Assembly: GCA_902470835.1 (NCBI GenBank)
Contig: CABRHR010000010.1
Coordinates: 1-32,732 of the forward strand
Source of the DNA: an uncultured Collinsella sp.
GTDB taxonomy: Bacteria > Actinomycetota > Coriobacteriia > Coriobacteriales > Coriobacteriaceae
DNA: 32,732 nt
Direction of reading: 5' to 3'
Within the stretch, counting starts at the first letter, position 1, and each line of letters begins with the position of its first letter. Below, piece after piece: positions 1-6,213 of the stretch. The notes under the pieces are model-generated. The model ran no database searches, was not told where the DNA came from, and saw nothing but the letters and a program-made list of their open reading frames with translations. The position numbers and the translations under genes were made by a program.

Positions 1-47
1 CTACACTATCCTCTTCGTCGGCAGCGTCAGATGTGTATAAGAGACAG
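1..47 (+). other. Illumina/Nextera adapter (not genomic)
   Basis: Bases 1-6 are the end of the i5 flow-cell tail (CTACAC). Bases 7-14 (TATCCTCT) sit where the 8-base i5 index goes. Bases 15-28 (TCGTCGGCAGCGTC) are the Nextera read-1 primer, and 29-47 (AGATGTGTATAAGAGACAG) are the 19-bp Tn5 mosaic end. The order and spacing match the Nextera library design exactly. Genomic sequence starts at 48. This is contamination left at a contig end, not a transposon in the organism. Confidence 0.98.
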
Positions 48-142
48 CAGATATCGTCCTTGTCCTTGATGGCCTGGTAGATGCGCAGGCGCGTGGGGTC
101 GCCCAGCGCCTTGAACGCCGCCGCGAGGCTCTCGTTGTCCAT
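48..142 (-). CDS. ArsR/SmtB-family repressor, N-terminal fragment (cut by contig end)
   Basis: Reading from an ATG at 142 on the minus strand gives 31 residues beginning MDNESLAAAFKALGDPTRLR. The FKALGDPTRLRIYQ motif is the hallmark of the first helices of ArsR/SmtB winged-helix metalloid sensors. A strong ribosome site (AGGAGG) lies just upstream of the ATG. The gene leaves the window at the adapter junction, so the sensing cysteines and DNA-recognition helix are not visible. It diverges from the permease at 273 across a promoter region with an inverted repeat, the usual layout for an ars repressor controlling a resistance operon. Family assignment is firm; the ligand (arsenite or other) is inferred from the neighbours. 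Confidence 0.85.
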
Positions 143-193
143 GGTTTCCTCCTGTCTGTCTGGCAGCTTCAGTATATCACGCAAATTCATATA

Positions 194-222
194 TTGACAT
201 ATATCTATGTGACTCCTATATT
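194..222 (+). promoter_or_regulatory. Promoter of the ars-type operon
   Basis: TTGACA at 194-199, a 17-nt spacer, then TATATT at 217-222 form a near-consensus housekeeping promoter reading into the permease gene at 273. It sits inside the inverted repeat expected to bind the divergent ArsR protein. Confidence 0.75.
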
Positions 223-245
223 GTCGTCTTAACATAGATATATAT
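197..245. promoter_or_regulatory. Candidate ArsR operator (inverted repeat)
   Basis: ACATATATCTATGT at 197-210 is the reverse complement of ACATAGATATATAT at 232-245 at 13 of 14 positions. The arms overlap the -35 side and flank the -10 box at 217-222. ArsR/SmtB repressors typically bind A/T-rich inverted repeats overlapping their own divergent promoter, so this is the likely operator. The assignment to ArsR is inferred from position. Confidence 0.65.
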
Positions 246-272
246 CGATACATCAATATGAAAGGAGTCCCA

Positions 273-1274
273 ATGGAGTCCATCGGAACGTTCATCTTGG
301 ACCAGGTGCTGAAGATGCAGTGGCTGAGCGAACTGATCGCCGCCTTGCTGGGCGCGCTAGGCATTGACGCAGCGGGCCAGTGGGGCGGCACGCTCCACTT
401 CTTCATCTATGACACGGTGAAGATCGTCATCCTGCTGTGCGTGCTCATCTTCGCCATCAGCTACATCCAGAGCCACTTCCCGCCCGAGCGCAGCCGCAAG
501 ATCATGGGCCGCTTCAAGGGCATCTGGGGAAATGTGGTGGGAGCACTGCTGGGAACGGTGACGCCGTTCTGCAGCTGCAGCTCGATCCCGCTGTTCATCG
601 GGTTCACCCGCGCGGGCCTGCCCCTGGGCGTCACCTTCAGCTTCCTCATCAGCTCGCCCATGGTGGACCTGGGCAGCCTGGTGCTGATCATGAGCATCTT
701 CGGCCCGGGCGTTGCCGTTGCCTACACGGTGGTTGGCCTGCTCATCGCCATCGCCGGCGGCACCATCATCCAGCGCATGGGCATGGAGGAGCACCTGGCC
801 GACTTCGTCCGCGGCGACGTGCCGGCGGACGCCGAGCTCCTGTCCATGACCGTGGCCGAGCGCCTGGCCTATGCCCGCAAGGAGACCTGGGGCACGTTCA
901 AGAAGGTGTTCCCGTACATCCTGCTGGGCGTGGGAATCGGCGCCTTCATCCACAACTGGATCCCCGCCGAGTGGATCGAGCTGGTCCTGGGCGACGGCAA
1001 CCCCTTCGCCGTGGTGCTGGCCACCCTCGTCGGCGCGCCTATCTACGCCGACACATTCGGCGCCATCCCCATCGCCGAGGCCCTGTACTACAAGGGCACG
1101 GGCCTGGGCACGGTGCTGGCCTTCATGATGAGCGTCACCACGCTGTCCATCCCCAGCCTGACCATGCTCTCCCGCGTCATCAAGCCGAAGCTAATGGTGA
1201 CGTTCGTGGGGCTGTGCATCGTCGGCATGTGCATAAGCGGCTACGTGTTCAACTTCCTGCAGCCGCTGTTCTAA
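273..1274 (+). CDS. Permease, ArsP_1/DUF318 (YraQ-type) family
   Basis: Integral membrane protein of 333 residues with about eight hydrophobic segments. It carries the family signature TPFCSCSSIPLFIGFTRAGLPLG after the second membrane helix, with a CSCSS cysteine cluster, and a matching second-half motif GAPIYADTFGAIPIAEAL. The family (PF03773) includes ArsP, which exports trivalent organoarsenicals. The start at 273 is preferred over 258 because AAAGGAG at 261-267 is a well-placed ribosome site for 273. It is followed by a thioredoxin-like protein and ACR3, and diverges from an ArsR fragment, so a role in arsenic or organoarsenic export is likely; the substrate is inferred. Confidence 0.85.
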   Translation: MESIGTFILDQVLKMQWLSELIAALLGALGIDAAGQWGGTLHFFIYDTVKIVILLCVLIFAISYIQSHFPPERSRKIMGRFKGIWGNVVGALLGTVTPFCSCSSIPLFIGFTRAGLPLGVTFSFLISSPMVDLGSLVLIMSIFGPGVAVAYTVVGLLIAIAGGTIIQRMGMEEHLADFVRGDVPADAELLSMTVAERLAYARKETWGTFKKVFPYILLGVGIGAFIHNWIPAEWIELVLGDGNPFAVVLATLVGAPIYADTFGAIPIAEALYYKGTGLGTVLAFMMSVTTLSIPSLTMLSRVIKPKLMVTFVGLCIVGMCISGYVFNFLQPLF

Positions 1275-1284
1275 CCGGTTAGGA

Positions 1285-1301
1285 GCCCGCACGGTGCGGG
1301 C
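1285..1301 (+). other. Intercistronic stem-loop
   Basis: GCCCGCA (1285-1291) pairs with TGCGGGC (1295-1301) around a 3-nt loop, between the permease stop and the next ribosome site. There is no U-tract, so it is more likely an mRNA stabilising or processing hairpin than a terminator. Confidence 0.45.
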
Positions 1302-1322
1302 GCGTCGAAAGGAGAAATTGTC

Positions 1323-1667
1323 ATGGGATTGTTCGGATTCGGAAAGAAGAAGGAAGAGAAGGCCGCCGTTCCCTGCGCGTGCAATGATGGCGCTCCGCAG
1401 ATGAAGGCAGAGCCCTGCGGCTGCGGAGGCGCCCGCCAGGTGAAGGTGCTGGGGGCCGGCTGCAAGAAGTGCCACGACGAGCTGAACGATAACGCCCAAG
1501 CGGCCATCGCCGAGCTGGGGCTCGAGGCGGAGCTTGAGTACGTCACCGACATGGACCGCGTAATGAGCTACGGCGCAATGAGCCTGCCCGCGTTGGTTGT
1601 CGACGGCAAGGTCGTGTCCGCTGGCATGGTACTCACCCCGGCCGAGGTCATGGAGTACCTGAGGTGA
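1323..1667 (+). CDS. Thioredoxin-fold redox protein with CxxC (redox-active disulfide type)
   Basis: A 114-residue soluble protein. Residues 1-40 form a cysteine-rich lead-in (PCACN and PCGCGG). The rest is a small thioredoxin-like fold: beta strand VKVLGAG, CKKC active site, a helix, then the cis-proline-type SLPALVVDGKVV and a C-terminal helix. It resembles the short redox-active disulfide proteins (TIGR00412 type) often found beside DUF318 permeases. An AAAGGAG ribosome site precedes the ATG. It lies between the permease and ACR3 and probably works with the permease, for example in thiol handling of the metalloid; that role is inferred. The cysteine-rich N-terminus could bind metal. Confidence 0.8.
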   Translation: MGLFGFGKKKEEKAAVPCACNDGAPQMKAEPCGCGGARQVKVLGAGCKKCHDELNDNAQAAIAELGLEAELEYVTDMDRVMSYGAMSLPALVVDGKVVSAGMVLTPAEVMEYLR

Positions 1668-1672
1668 GGGAA

Positions 1673-2718
1673 ATGAACTCTGGTGGATTGAGGAGTTTGG
1701 GGCTCTGGGACAGGTATCTGACGCTTTGGGTCTTCACAGCCATGGCCGCAGGCGTTGCCCGGGATATCTGTTCCCCTGGCTCGCCGACGCCATAGGATCG
1801 TTCACCGTCGGGACGACGAACATTCCCATAGCGATAGGCCTCATCCTCATGATGTACTCACCGCTGGCCAAGGTCCGCTACGGCGAGATGCCAAAGGTGT
1901 TCAAGAGCAAGCGCCTCATCGTGCTGTCTCTTGTTCTCAACTGGGTGCTTTGCCCCTTGCTCATGCTTGTCCTTGCCGTGGTGTTCTTGCGCGACGCGCC
2001 TGACTACATGGCGGGAATCATCATGATTGGGCTGGCGCGCTGCATCGCAATGGTGCTGGTGTGGAACGACTTTGCCGGCGGCTCCAACGAGTACGCTGCC
2101 GGTCTTGTCGCGGTGAACGCCGTCTTCCAGATTGCGTTCTACGGTCCCATGGCGTGGCTCTTCCTGTCGGTATTGGCGCCTATGCTGGGTGCCCCGGGCA
2201 TGTCGATCGAGGTGTCCGCATGGCAGATCGCCCAGAGCGTCCTCATCTACCTGGGCATCCCGCTGGTTGCGGGTGCGCTGACCAGGTTCATAGGCGTCAG
2301 GCGTTTTGGCGAGGAGGGGTACAGTGCCAGGGTTCTGCCAAAGACCTCCAAGATCACTCCGGTGGCCCTGTTGTTCACCATTGTGATCATGTTCTCCATG
2401 AAGGGCGAAATGATTTCAAGCCTGCCCCTGGACGTGCTGAGAATCGCAGTGCCTCTGGTCGTCTACTTCGTCGTGACGTTCTTTGCAAGCGCATGGCCGG
2501 CTCGTCGTGCTGGCGCGGACTACGAGAGGATGGCGTCCGTTGCCTTCACCGCTACTGGCAATAACTTCGAGCTCACCATCGCCGTCGCTGCGGCCACCTT
2601 CGGGCTTGCAAGCGGCCAGGCCTTCGCAGCCGTAGTCGGCCCCCTCATCGAGGTTCCGGCGCTGATCCTGCTTGTCAACGCCGCGTTGCGCTTGAAGAAG
2701 CGGTGGTACGAGTCGTAA
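1673..2718 (+). pseudogene. acr3: ACR3-family arsenite exporter, frameshifted
   Basis: The gene starts at ATG 1673, six bases after the previous stop, with GAGGTGAGGG as ribosome site. It reads MNSGGLRSLGLWDRYLTLWV and then MAAGVA. At 1760-1761 the frame must shift for the family motif G-V-x-x-G-Y-L-F-P to continue into WLADAIGSFTVGTTNIPIAIGL and on to 2718. Inserting one base restores it, so one base is missing. The downstream part is a full set of ACR3 (BASS superfamily) membrane helices, including the LVWNDFAGGSNEYAAGLVA region whose family counterpart carries a catalytic Cys in VLARCIAMVLVWN; here it reads LARCIAMVLVWND, so that Cys is present. It is either a true frameshift or a base-calling error at the CCCGGG run; the rest is intact, which favours error or a very recent mutation. 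Confidence 0.85.
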
Positions 2719-2754
2719 GGCGCTTCGCCTTGCAAATAGACGTTCTGGAAGATG

Positions 2755-2783
2755 AAAAAGGAGTCCCATTGGGGCTCCTTTTA
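2755..2783 (+). terminator. Terminator after the ars-type operon
   Basis: AAAAGGAGTCCC and GGGGCTCCTTTT form a 12-bp stem with one wobble around a 3-4 nt loop, ending in TTTT. It lies about 40 bases after the ACR3 stop. Confidence 0.8.
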
Positions 2784-3251
2784 ACTTGCAAGCCGTTTGC
2801 GACTATTGACTTGGAATAGTCGTTATTCCCACTCGATGGCGTCGGTTCTTCCGTCCCGTCACTCCAGTTACACCCAGTTTTCGGCATCGACACGGAACGC
2901 GTGCCGCCGAATGACGCGATGTCGCGTTTCGTCGGCTTCGGGGACAAAAGCTGGGACAACCTCAAAAACTTTTTTCAAACTCAGGGCTTTGAGTTTTTGT
3001 TTTTGTCCCAAAGTGCGCGGCGGGTCGCCTTTGGATGCTCGATGGCGCCGAAAACGCCCGTTTTGAAACTCAACCGCCCTTTTGCCCGCAAGCCGCCAGC
3101 TGCAATCGCAAGTGAATTAACGCGGGTGGCTTGCGCGCCATTTGCAAAACCCCAGGTCGCAGGTCTTCGCCATTCGTGAACAAAGTGAGTAGTCTCAGGT
3201 GGCTTGCTTATGAGTTGGCGAACGGGCCTTCAGGATTCAGGGCAAACATGC
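2784..3251. other. Gene-free stretch with att-like repeat and imperfect hairpin
   Basis: No convincing gene is seen. The stretch contains the exact 17-bp copy of the guaA 3' end (2823-2839). It also has an imperfect nested hairpin at about 2953-3019: GGGACA with downstream A-rich sequence pairs with a T-rich tract ending TGTCCC, and an inner AAACTCA/TGAGTTT pairs. It probably marks the distal edge of the island. Confidence 0.5.
2823..2839 (+). repeat. att-like direct repeat, exact copy of guaA 3' end (distal)
   Basis: TTATTCCCACTCGATGG is identical to 16917-16933, where it covers the guaA stop codon and final codons (minus-strand I-E-W-E-stop). On the minus strand this copy also reads A-I-E-W-E-stop. 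The 3' end of guaA is a known target of site-specific integrative elements, and an element must carry such a copy to restore the gene, so this is the likely far attachment site. Confidence 0.8.
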
Positions 3252-3260
3252 TGGTAGAAT
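3252..3260 (+). promoter_or_regulatory. Extended -10 promoter of the Abi gene
   Basis: TGGTAGAAT is an extended -10 element (TGn plus TAGAAT) about 33 bases before the Abi start codon. The 11-mer TGGTAGAATAG recurs at 4245-4255, where it drives the first downstream RNA. No good -35 is seen. Confidence 0.55.
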
Positions 3261-3292
3261 AGGATTCTCAAATCAATGACAGGAGACCGAGC

Positions 3293-4255
3293 ATGGCCGA
3301 ACCCCACGATAGGAAGCCGATCCTCACGATCGAGCAGCAGATAGAGCACCTCAAGCAGAAGGGCGTAGCCTTCGAACTGTGTTCCGAGGAAGAGGCCGCG
3401 GACTACCTGCGCGACAAGTGCAACTTCTTCAAGCTCGCATCCTACCGCAAACTCTTCTCGAAATACGAGGGAGGCCCGCGCGACGGCCGCTACGTAGACC
3501 TCGACTTCGGCCAGCTGCGCCTGCTCGCGGCGCTCGACCAGGAGCTGCGCCACGCCCTGCTCGGCATGACGCTCGACATCGAGCATTTCCAGAAGGTGAC
3601 ACTGCTTCGCGAGATGGAGGACCGTGGAGAGGACGGCTACGCCATCGTGGCCGACTACATGGCATCGCTTACCACTGCAAACAGGGAGTACCGCCTGCGC
3701 GAGCTCAAGATGAGCGGCCGCAGCCCCTACAGCTCGAGCCTCTACGCGAAGTACTCCGGCGACATGCCTGCCTGGGCCTTCCTTGAGCTCACCTCGTTCG
3801 GCACCCTCATCGACTTCGTGCGCTTCTGCGCCAGGCGATGGGGCGACAGGCGCCTCGAGGCCTCCCACTACGACCTCAAGCGCGTGAAGTCCGTCCGCAA
3901 CTGCGCCGCGCACGGCTCGTGCCTGATCAACTGCTTCGCCGAGAGGGGCGCCGCCCGGGGCTCGGCGTCCAGCGGCGTCTCCCGAAGGGTCGCCGCCGTG
4001 GGGATTCCCAAGGCGACCAGGAGGAAGTGGATGGGGAATACGGCCATGCAGGAGGTCGCGACCGTGCTCGTGGCGCACTCCGGCTTGGTACCCGAGGGCT
4101 CCTCGCGCTCGCGCGCCGCATCCGAGCTCGCCGAGATGTTCGCCAGGGCCGACGGCGAAACCGAGGCGCTGCCCGACAAGGGGCCCGACGCCGCAGCTCG
4201 CTCCGCGCTCGAGTTCCTTCGCAGGTTGACAGAATCGCTCGGGTTGGTAGAATAG
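3293..4255 (+). CDS. Abi_2-family (AbiD/AbiF-like) HEPN protein
   Basis: A 320-residue protein with the Abi_2 (PF07751) pattern. An N-terminal IEQQIEHLKQKG helix is followed by the YYLR-like AADYLRDKCNFFKLASYRKLF segment. Next comes DFGQLRLLAALDQELRHALLGMTLDIEHFQK, then the C-terminal VRNCAAHGSC, an R-x4-H motif of HEPN ribonucleases (R about residue 202). The family causes abortive phage infection, and related proteins pair with small RNAs. A ribosome site (AGGAG, 3281-3285) precedes the ATG. After about residue 235 the tail is Ala/Arg/Ser-rich and less typical. Its 3' end contains the promoter of a terminated RNA, and a second related RNA follows, which suggests an RNA-controlled HEPN toxin. 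RNase activity and partnership are inferred. Confidence 0.8.
   Translation: MAEPHDRKPILTIEQQIEHLKQKGVAFELCSEEEAADYLRDKCNFFKLASYRKLFSKYEGGPRDGRYVDLDFGQLRLLAALDQELRHALLGMTLDIEHFQKVTLLREMEDRGEDGYAIVADYMASLTTANREYRLRELKMSGRSPYSSSLYAKYSGDMPAWAFLELTSFGTLIDFVRFCARRWGDRRLEASHYDLKRVKSVRNCAAHGSCLINCFAERGAARGSASSGVSRRVAAVGIPKATRRKWMGNTAMQEVATVLVAHSGLVPEGSSRSRAASELAEMFARADGETEALPDKGPDAAARSALEFLRRLTESLGLVE
4226..4253 (+). promoter_or_regulatory. Promoter of Abi-associated RNA 1 (inside the Abi gene end)
   Basis: TTGACA at 4226-4231, a 16-nt spacer and TAGAAT at 4248-4253 with an extended TGG. The -10 box overlaps the Abi stop codon, and transcription would begin near 4260. Confidence 0.75.
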
Positions 4256-4259
4256 CCTG

Positions 4260-4321
4260 CAGATAGCAAAACCTTCACGGTTTTAGGGGCGGACTTGCGC
4301 AAGCGACTCTGCCCTATTTTT
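4260..4321 (+). ncRNA. Abi-associated short RNA 1
   Basis: A roughly 60-nt transcript predicted from promoter 4226-4253. It has hairpin 1 (AAAACC 4268-4273 with GGTTTT 4279-4284, 5-nt loop) and hairpin 2 (GGGGCGG 4286-4292 with CTGCCCT 4309-4315), then TATTTTT-type U-tract to 4321. The same two-hairpin plan and the exact ending CTGCCCTATTTTT recur in RNA 2. It resembles a self-terminating regulatory RNA rather than a plain gene terminator because it has its own promoter and an extra upstream hairpin. A role as antitoxin or guide for the Abi protein is inferred. Confidence 0.65.
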
Positions 4322-4360
4322 ATATTCACTCGCTATAGGAGACGGATGATACCTGGGTCA

Positions 4361-4388
4361 ATGACAGAACTGAGAAGCCCGGAATAAT
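4361..4388 (+). promoter_or_regulatory. Promoter of Abi-associated RNA 2
   Basis: ATGACA at 4361-4366, a 16-nt spacer and AATAAT at 4383-4388, the same spacing as the promoter of RNA 1. Predicted start near 4395. Confidence 0.6.
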
Positions 4389-4394
4389 GGAGCC

Positions 4395-4454
4395 AGTTAG
4401 AAACCCTCGGGTTTGCGGGGCGGGATCGTGAGAGCGATTCTGCCCTATTTTTTT
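4395..4454 (+). ncRNA. Abi-associated short RNA 2
   Basis: A paralogue of RNA 1. Hairpin 1 is AAACC (4401-4405) with GGTTT (4410-4414) around CTCG. Hairpin 2 is GGGGCGG (4417-4423) with CTGCCCT (4440-4446), with an inner ATCG/CGAT helix, followed by A and seven Ts. The loops and hairpin 1 sequence differ from RNA 1 while pairing is kept: AAAACC/GGTTTT versus AAACC/GGTTT, and a different apical helix. That is compensatory change, good evidence of a functional structure. Confidence 0.65.
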
Positions 4455-4505
4455 CCTCCGTCTGCCCCAACCAAGTAGTTCGAAGATAGCCTGTAGGTGT
4501 CCTCG

Positions 4506-4530
4506 TGGGCGCCTTTTATTTTCAGGGAAT
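4506..4530 (+). repeat. Dispersed repeat copy (GGGCGCC T-rich block), copy 1
   Basis: TGGGCGCCTTTTATTTTCAG followed by GGA is repeated at 5699-5722 with one inserted base. Copy 2 is the right arm of a terminator; here the left arm is missing, so it looks like a duplicated or recombined boundary segment. Confidence 0.55.
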
Positions 4531-4561
4531 CGGCCGCTTCATGAACGAGCGACCGGCTTGA

Positions 4562-4592
4562 CCTAGACGAACCGCCTTCATCTCCGTCTAGG
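4562..4592 (+). other. Stem-loop before the yjdF leader
   Basis: CCTAGACG (4562-4569) pairs with CGTCTAGG (4585-4592) around a 15-nt loop, with no U-tract. It lies about 35 bases before the likely -10 box TACAAT at 4626-4631; it may be an operator or the end of an upstream transcript. Confidence 0.35.
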
Positions 4593-4637
4593 CGCCGGCA
4601 ATCAACATCGTGAATCCGCGCGTGCTACAATGCGGGC

Positions 4638-4758
4638 ACCAGAGATGAAAACACAGTCCCCGTCGGGTAGTCGTGGGCGTGCGGGAGTCCGCATCAGTAA
4701 CCTGCCTCCTTGGTTGTCCCTTCTCTGCATGGTCATCTACATAAAGGAGGAACCAGCC
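4638..4758 (+). promoter_or_regulatory. Structured 5' leader, candidate yjdF-motif riboswitch
   Basis: From a probable -10 (TACAAT, 4626-4631) a leader of about 120 nt runs to the yjdF start. CAGAG (4640-4644) can pair with CTCTG (4723-4727) as a closing stem, and TGCGG (4680-4684) with CCGCA (4689-4693) around GAGT. The strong ribosome site AAGGAGG (4744-4750) lies just past the closed domain, a good place for translational control. In Firmicutes yjdF genes are preceded by the yjdF RNA motif, a riboswitch responding to azaaromatic compounds. Match to that motif was not tested; the call rests on gene identity, position and foldability. Confidence 0.5.
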
Positions 4759-5178
4759 ATGCAGATCAGCGTGTCGTCCACCCTGACCGTATATCACGAC
4801 GGCCAATTCTGGGTCGGGCTGGCGGAGCATGTCGAGGACGGCAGGTACGGCGTCGCCCGCATCGTCTTCGGCGCAGAACCGTCCGATGAGGAGATCCTGC
4901 GATTCGTTACAAGCAAATGGGCGAAGCTCGCGTTCTTCGGTGACGATCCGTCCGAGGCGAGCGAGCCCGCGAAGAACCCCAAGAGACGCGCCCGCGAGGC
5001 GGCGAAAGCCCTTAAACGGCCCGCGGTGAGCACCAAGGCGCAGCAGGCGCTCGCGAATCAGCGGGAGACGATGAAGCGGGAATCGGCTCAAGCAAGAAGC
5101 CAGCGTCGAGCGGATGAGGCGGAGGCGCGCTTCGAGCAGCGAAAACTGAAGCGCAAACAGAAGCATCGCGGTCATTGA
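4759..5178 (+). CDS. yjdF: YjdF-family protein (DUF2992)
   Basis: A 139-residue protein. Residues 1-60 are the DUF2992 core: a beta-rich start LTVYHDGQFWVGLAEHVEDG, then YGVARIVFGAEPSDEEILRFV. The second half is a highly basic, helical tail (KNPKRRAREAAKALKRP, then repeated R/K/Q/E to the end LKRKQKHRGH), as in other YjdF proteins. The cellular function is not established; in other bacteria it sits under a riboswitch for toxic azaaromatics. The start at 4759 is chosen over 4630 because AAGGAGG precedes it and the core begins there. A C-terminal fragment of a second copy lies at 16721-16771, beside guaA, so yjdF appears to mark the guaA-proximal end of each island unit. Confidence 0.85.
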   Translation: MQISVSSTLTVYHDGQFWVGLAEHVEDGRYGVARIVFGAEPSDEEILRFVTSKWAKLAFFGDDPSEASEPAKNPKRRAREAAKALKRPAVSTKAQQALANQRETMKRESAQARSQRRADEAEARFEQRKLKRKQKHRGH

Positions 5179-5203
5179 TACCACCATCAACCCATATATA
5201 GCA

Positions 5204-5235
5204 GCAGGCGTAGCTTCGATTGAAACTACGCCTGC
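5204..5235 (+). terminator. Stem-loop after yjdF
   Basis: GCAGGCGTAG (5204-5213) pairs perfectly with CTACGCCTGC (5226-5235) around a 12-nt loop, 26 bases after the yjdF stop. It lacks a U-tract, so it may be a weak terminator or 3' end protector. Confidence 0.5.
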
Positions 5236-5270
5236 CACCTGGTGCTATAACGTTATACAGAACGTATGTT

Positions 5271-5287
5271 CTATACCCACTCGATGA
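5271..5287 (+). repeat. att-like direct repeat, degenerate copy of guaA 3' end (internal)
   Basis: CTATACCCACTCGATGA matches the 17-bp guaA repeat at 14 of 17 positions in the same orientation. On the minus strand it reads L-V-I-E-W-V-stop, close to the guaA ending A-T-I-E-W-E-stop. It lies about 95 bases after yjdF, comparable to the about 145 bases between the yjdF remnant and the guaA copy. Confidence 0.65.
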
Positions 5288-5688
5288 CTAACCCAGTCCG
5301 AGCACTACCGATGCGTGTCGCGTCATACCGCCTAAGAGCTGATTCGTTCAGAAAAGGTTCAAGGGGATCGTCGAGTTTATTGCACCCTCGCGTTTTACAA
5401 AAGAGAGTACAAGGCCCTTTAGCTCGAATTATTGCATTTAGAACCCCGCCGCTCATCCATCCTAGCTTGCCCAAACAGCCCTCCCGCGATGTCCATGTTC
5501 CAACGGATGGGTACCATTTACCCGGGTGCACCTGGGGCAACGGGCCGGCAGGCCCGCGCAAGGTCGCTCGCATAACGCACAACATCAAACACGACAGAAG
5601 AGGCGAACGACAGATGCCGGACCTCGGACGACAGCACCGCGGAAGAGAAGCATTCCAACCACAACCGAACGAACATCGCTCCTAGGCA
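5288..5688. other. Gene-free stretch beside the internal att-like site
   Basis: Open frames exist on both strands but their composition is not protein-like and none has a ribosome site. This is where an integrase next to the excisionase-like genes would be expected, but no tyrosine or serine recombinase motif can be read. Confidence 0.5.
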
Positions 5689-5716
5689 GGCGCCCGCATG
5701 GGCGCCTTTTACTTTT
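5689..5716 (+). terminator. Intrinsic terminator in the island
   Basis: GGCGCCC (5689-5695) pairs with GGGCGCC (5700-5706) around GCAT, followed by TTTTACTTTT. No intact gene lies directly upstream, so it may end a lost gene. Its right arm and tail are repeated at 4506-4530. Confidence 0.65.
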
Positions 5717-5724
5717 CAGGGACT
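5699..5724 (+). repeat. Dispersed repeat copy (GGGCGCC T-rich block), copy 2
   Basis: Matches 4506-4530 except for one extra base in the T-rich part. It is followed by a 7-bp hairpin (CTTAGCT/AGCTAAG) that copy 1 lacks. Confidence 0.55.
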
Positions 5725-5916
5725 TAGCTGAGAGCTAAGCCACGCGGCTCATGGCCGTTTCGTGGAGGCCCGACCAGCTCGACCCACCTCGACCCGTCTC
5801 CGTTCCCGTCATGCGCGCGATGCGCCAGCAGGCGGTTCAATCGTCGCGCAGACGAAAAGGGACACTGTGCCGCGCGGTGTGCCCGCACGGTGCCGCACGG
5901 GAAGATTGGAGGAACC

Positions 5917-6135
5917 ATGGCACGCACAGCCGAATGCGCCGCGCCCGAGAACAACCAGGGCCGCGACGAATGGATGACGGTGATCGAGATGCAGCAGTAC
6001 ATGAGGGCGAGCCGAAACAAGGCGTACGACCTCATCTGGTCGGGAGAGATCGACTCGTACAGGCTCGGCAGGAAGCTCCTGGTTTCGAGGGCGTCAGTGG
6101 ACGCCTACATCGAGTCAAGGAGCGGCAGGAAATGA
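5917..6135 (+). CDS. Excisionase-like helix-turn-helix protein
   Basis: A 72-residue protein with an MerR/excisionase-type domain: WMTVIEMQQYMRASRNKAYDLIWSGEIDSYRLGRKLLVSRASVDAYIES. This is the winged-helix pattern of Xis-family DNA-binding proteins (recognition helix, G-E-I-x-S-Y-R-L-G-R wing, then the V-x-R-x-x-V-D-A-Y-I end). The start at 5917 follows TTGGAGGAACC, a clear ribosome site. In integrative elements such genes normally sit beside the integrase; here none remains. It would control excision or act as a small regulator. A second, truncated gene of the same kind follows 78 bases later. Confidence 0.8.
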   Translation: MARTAECAAPENNQGRDEWMTVIEMQQYMRASRNKAYDLIWSGEIDSYRLGRKLLVSRASVDAYIESRSGRK

Positions 6136-6213
6136 CGGCGGCGACCGCCCCGGGAGCCGCCCGCGGCCGGGCACGCGAGGGAGCCTCGAGACGAAAGGAG
6201 CTCGAGGACGACC

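Noticed and set aside
29..47. Tn5-like transposon end
   Set aside because: It is preceded by flow-cell tail, index and read primer in exact library order, so it is a sequencing adapter.
258..272. Upstream start codon of the permease at 258
   Set aside because: The AAAGGAG ribosome site lies after it, at 261-267, and serves the ATG at 273.
4258..4454. CRISPR-like or tandem-repeat array
   Set aside because: Only two units, similar in structure rather than identical in sequence, each with its own promoter and terminator; they fit short RNAs better.
5266..5685. A 139-codon frame after the internal att-like site
   Set aside because: No ribosome site, Pro/Arg-rich non-protein-like composition, and it starts inside the att-like repeat.
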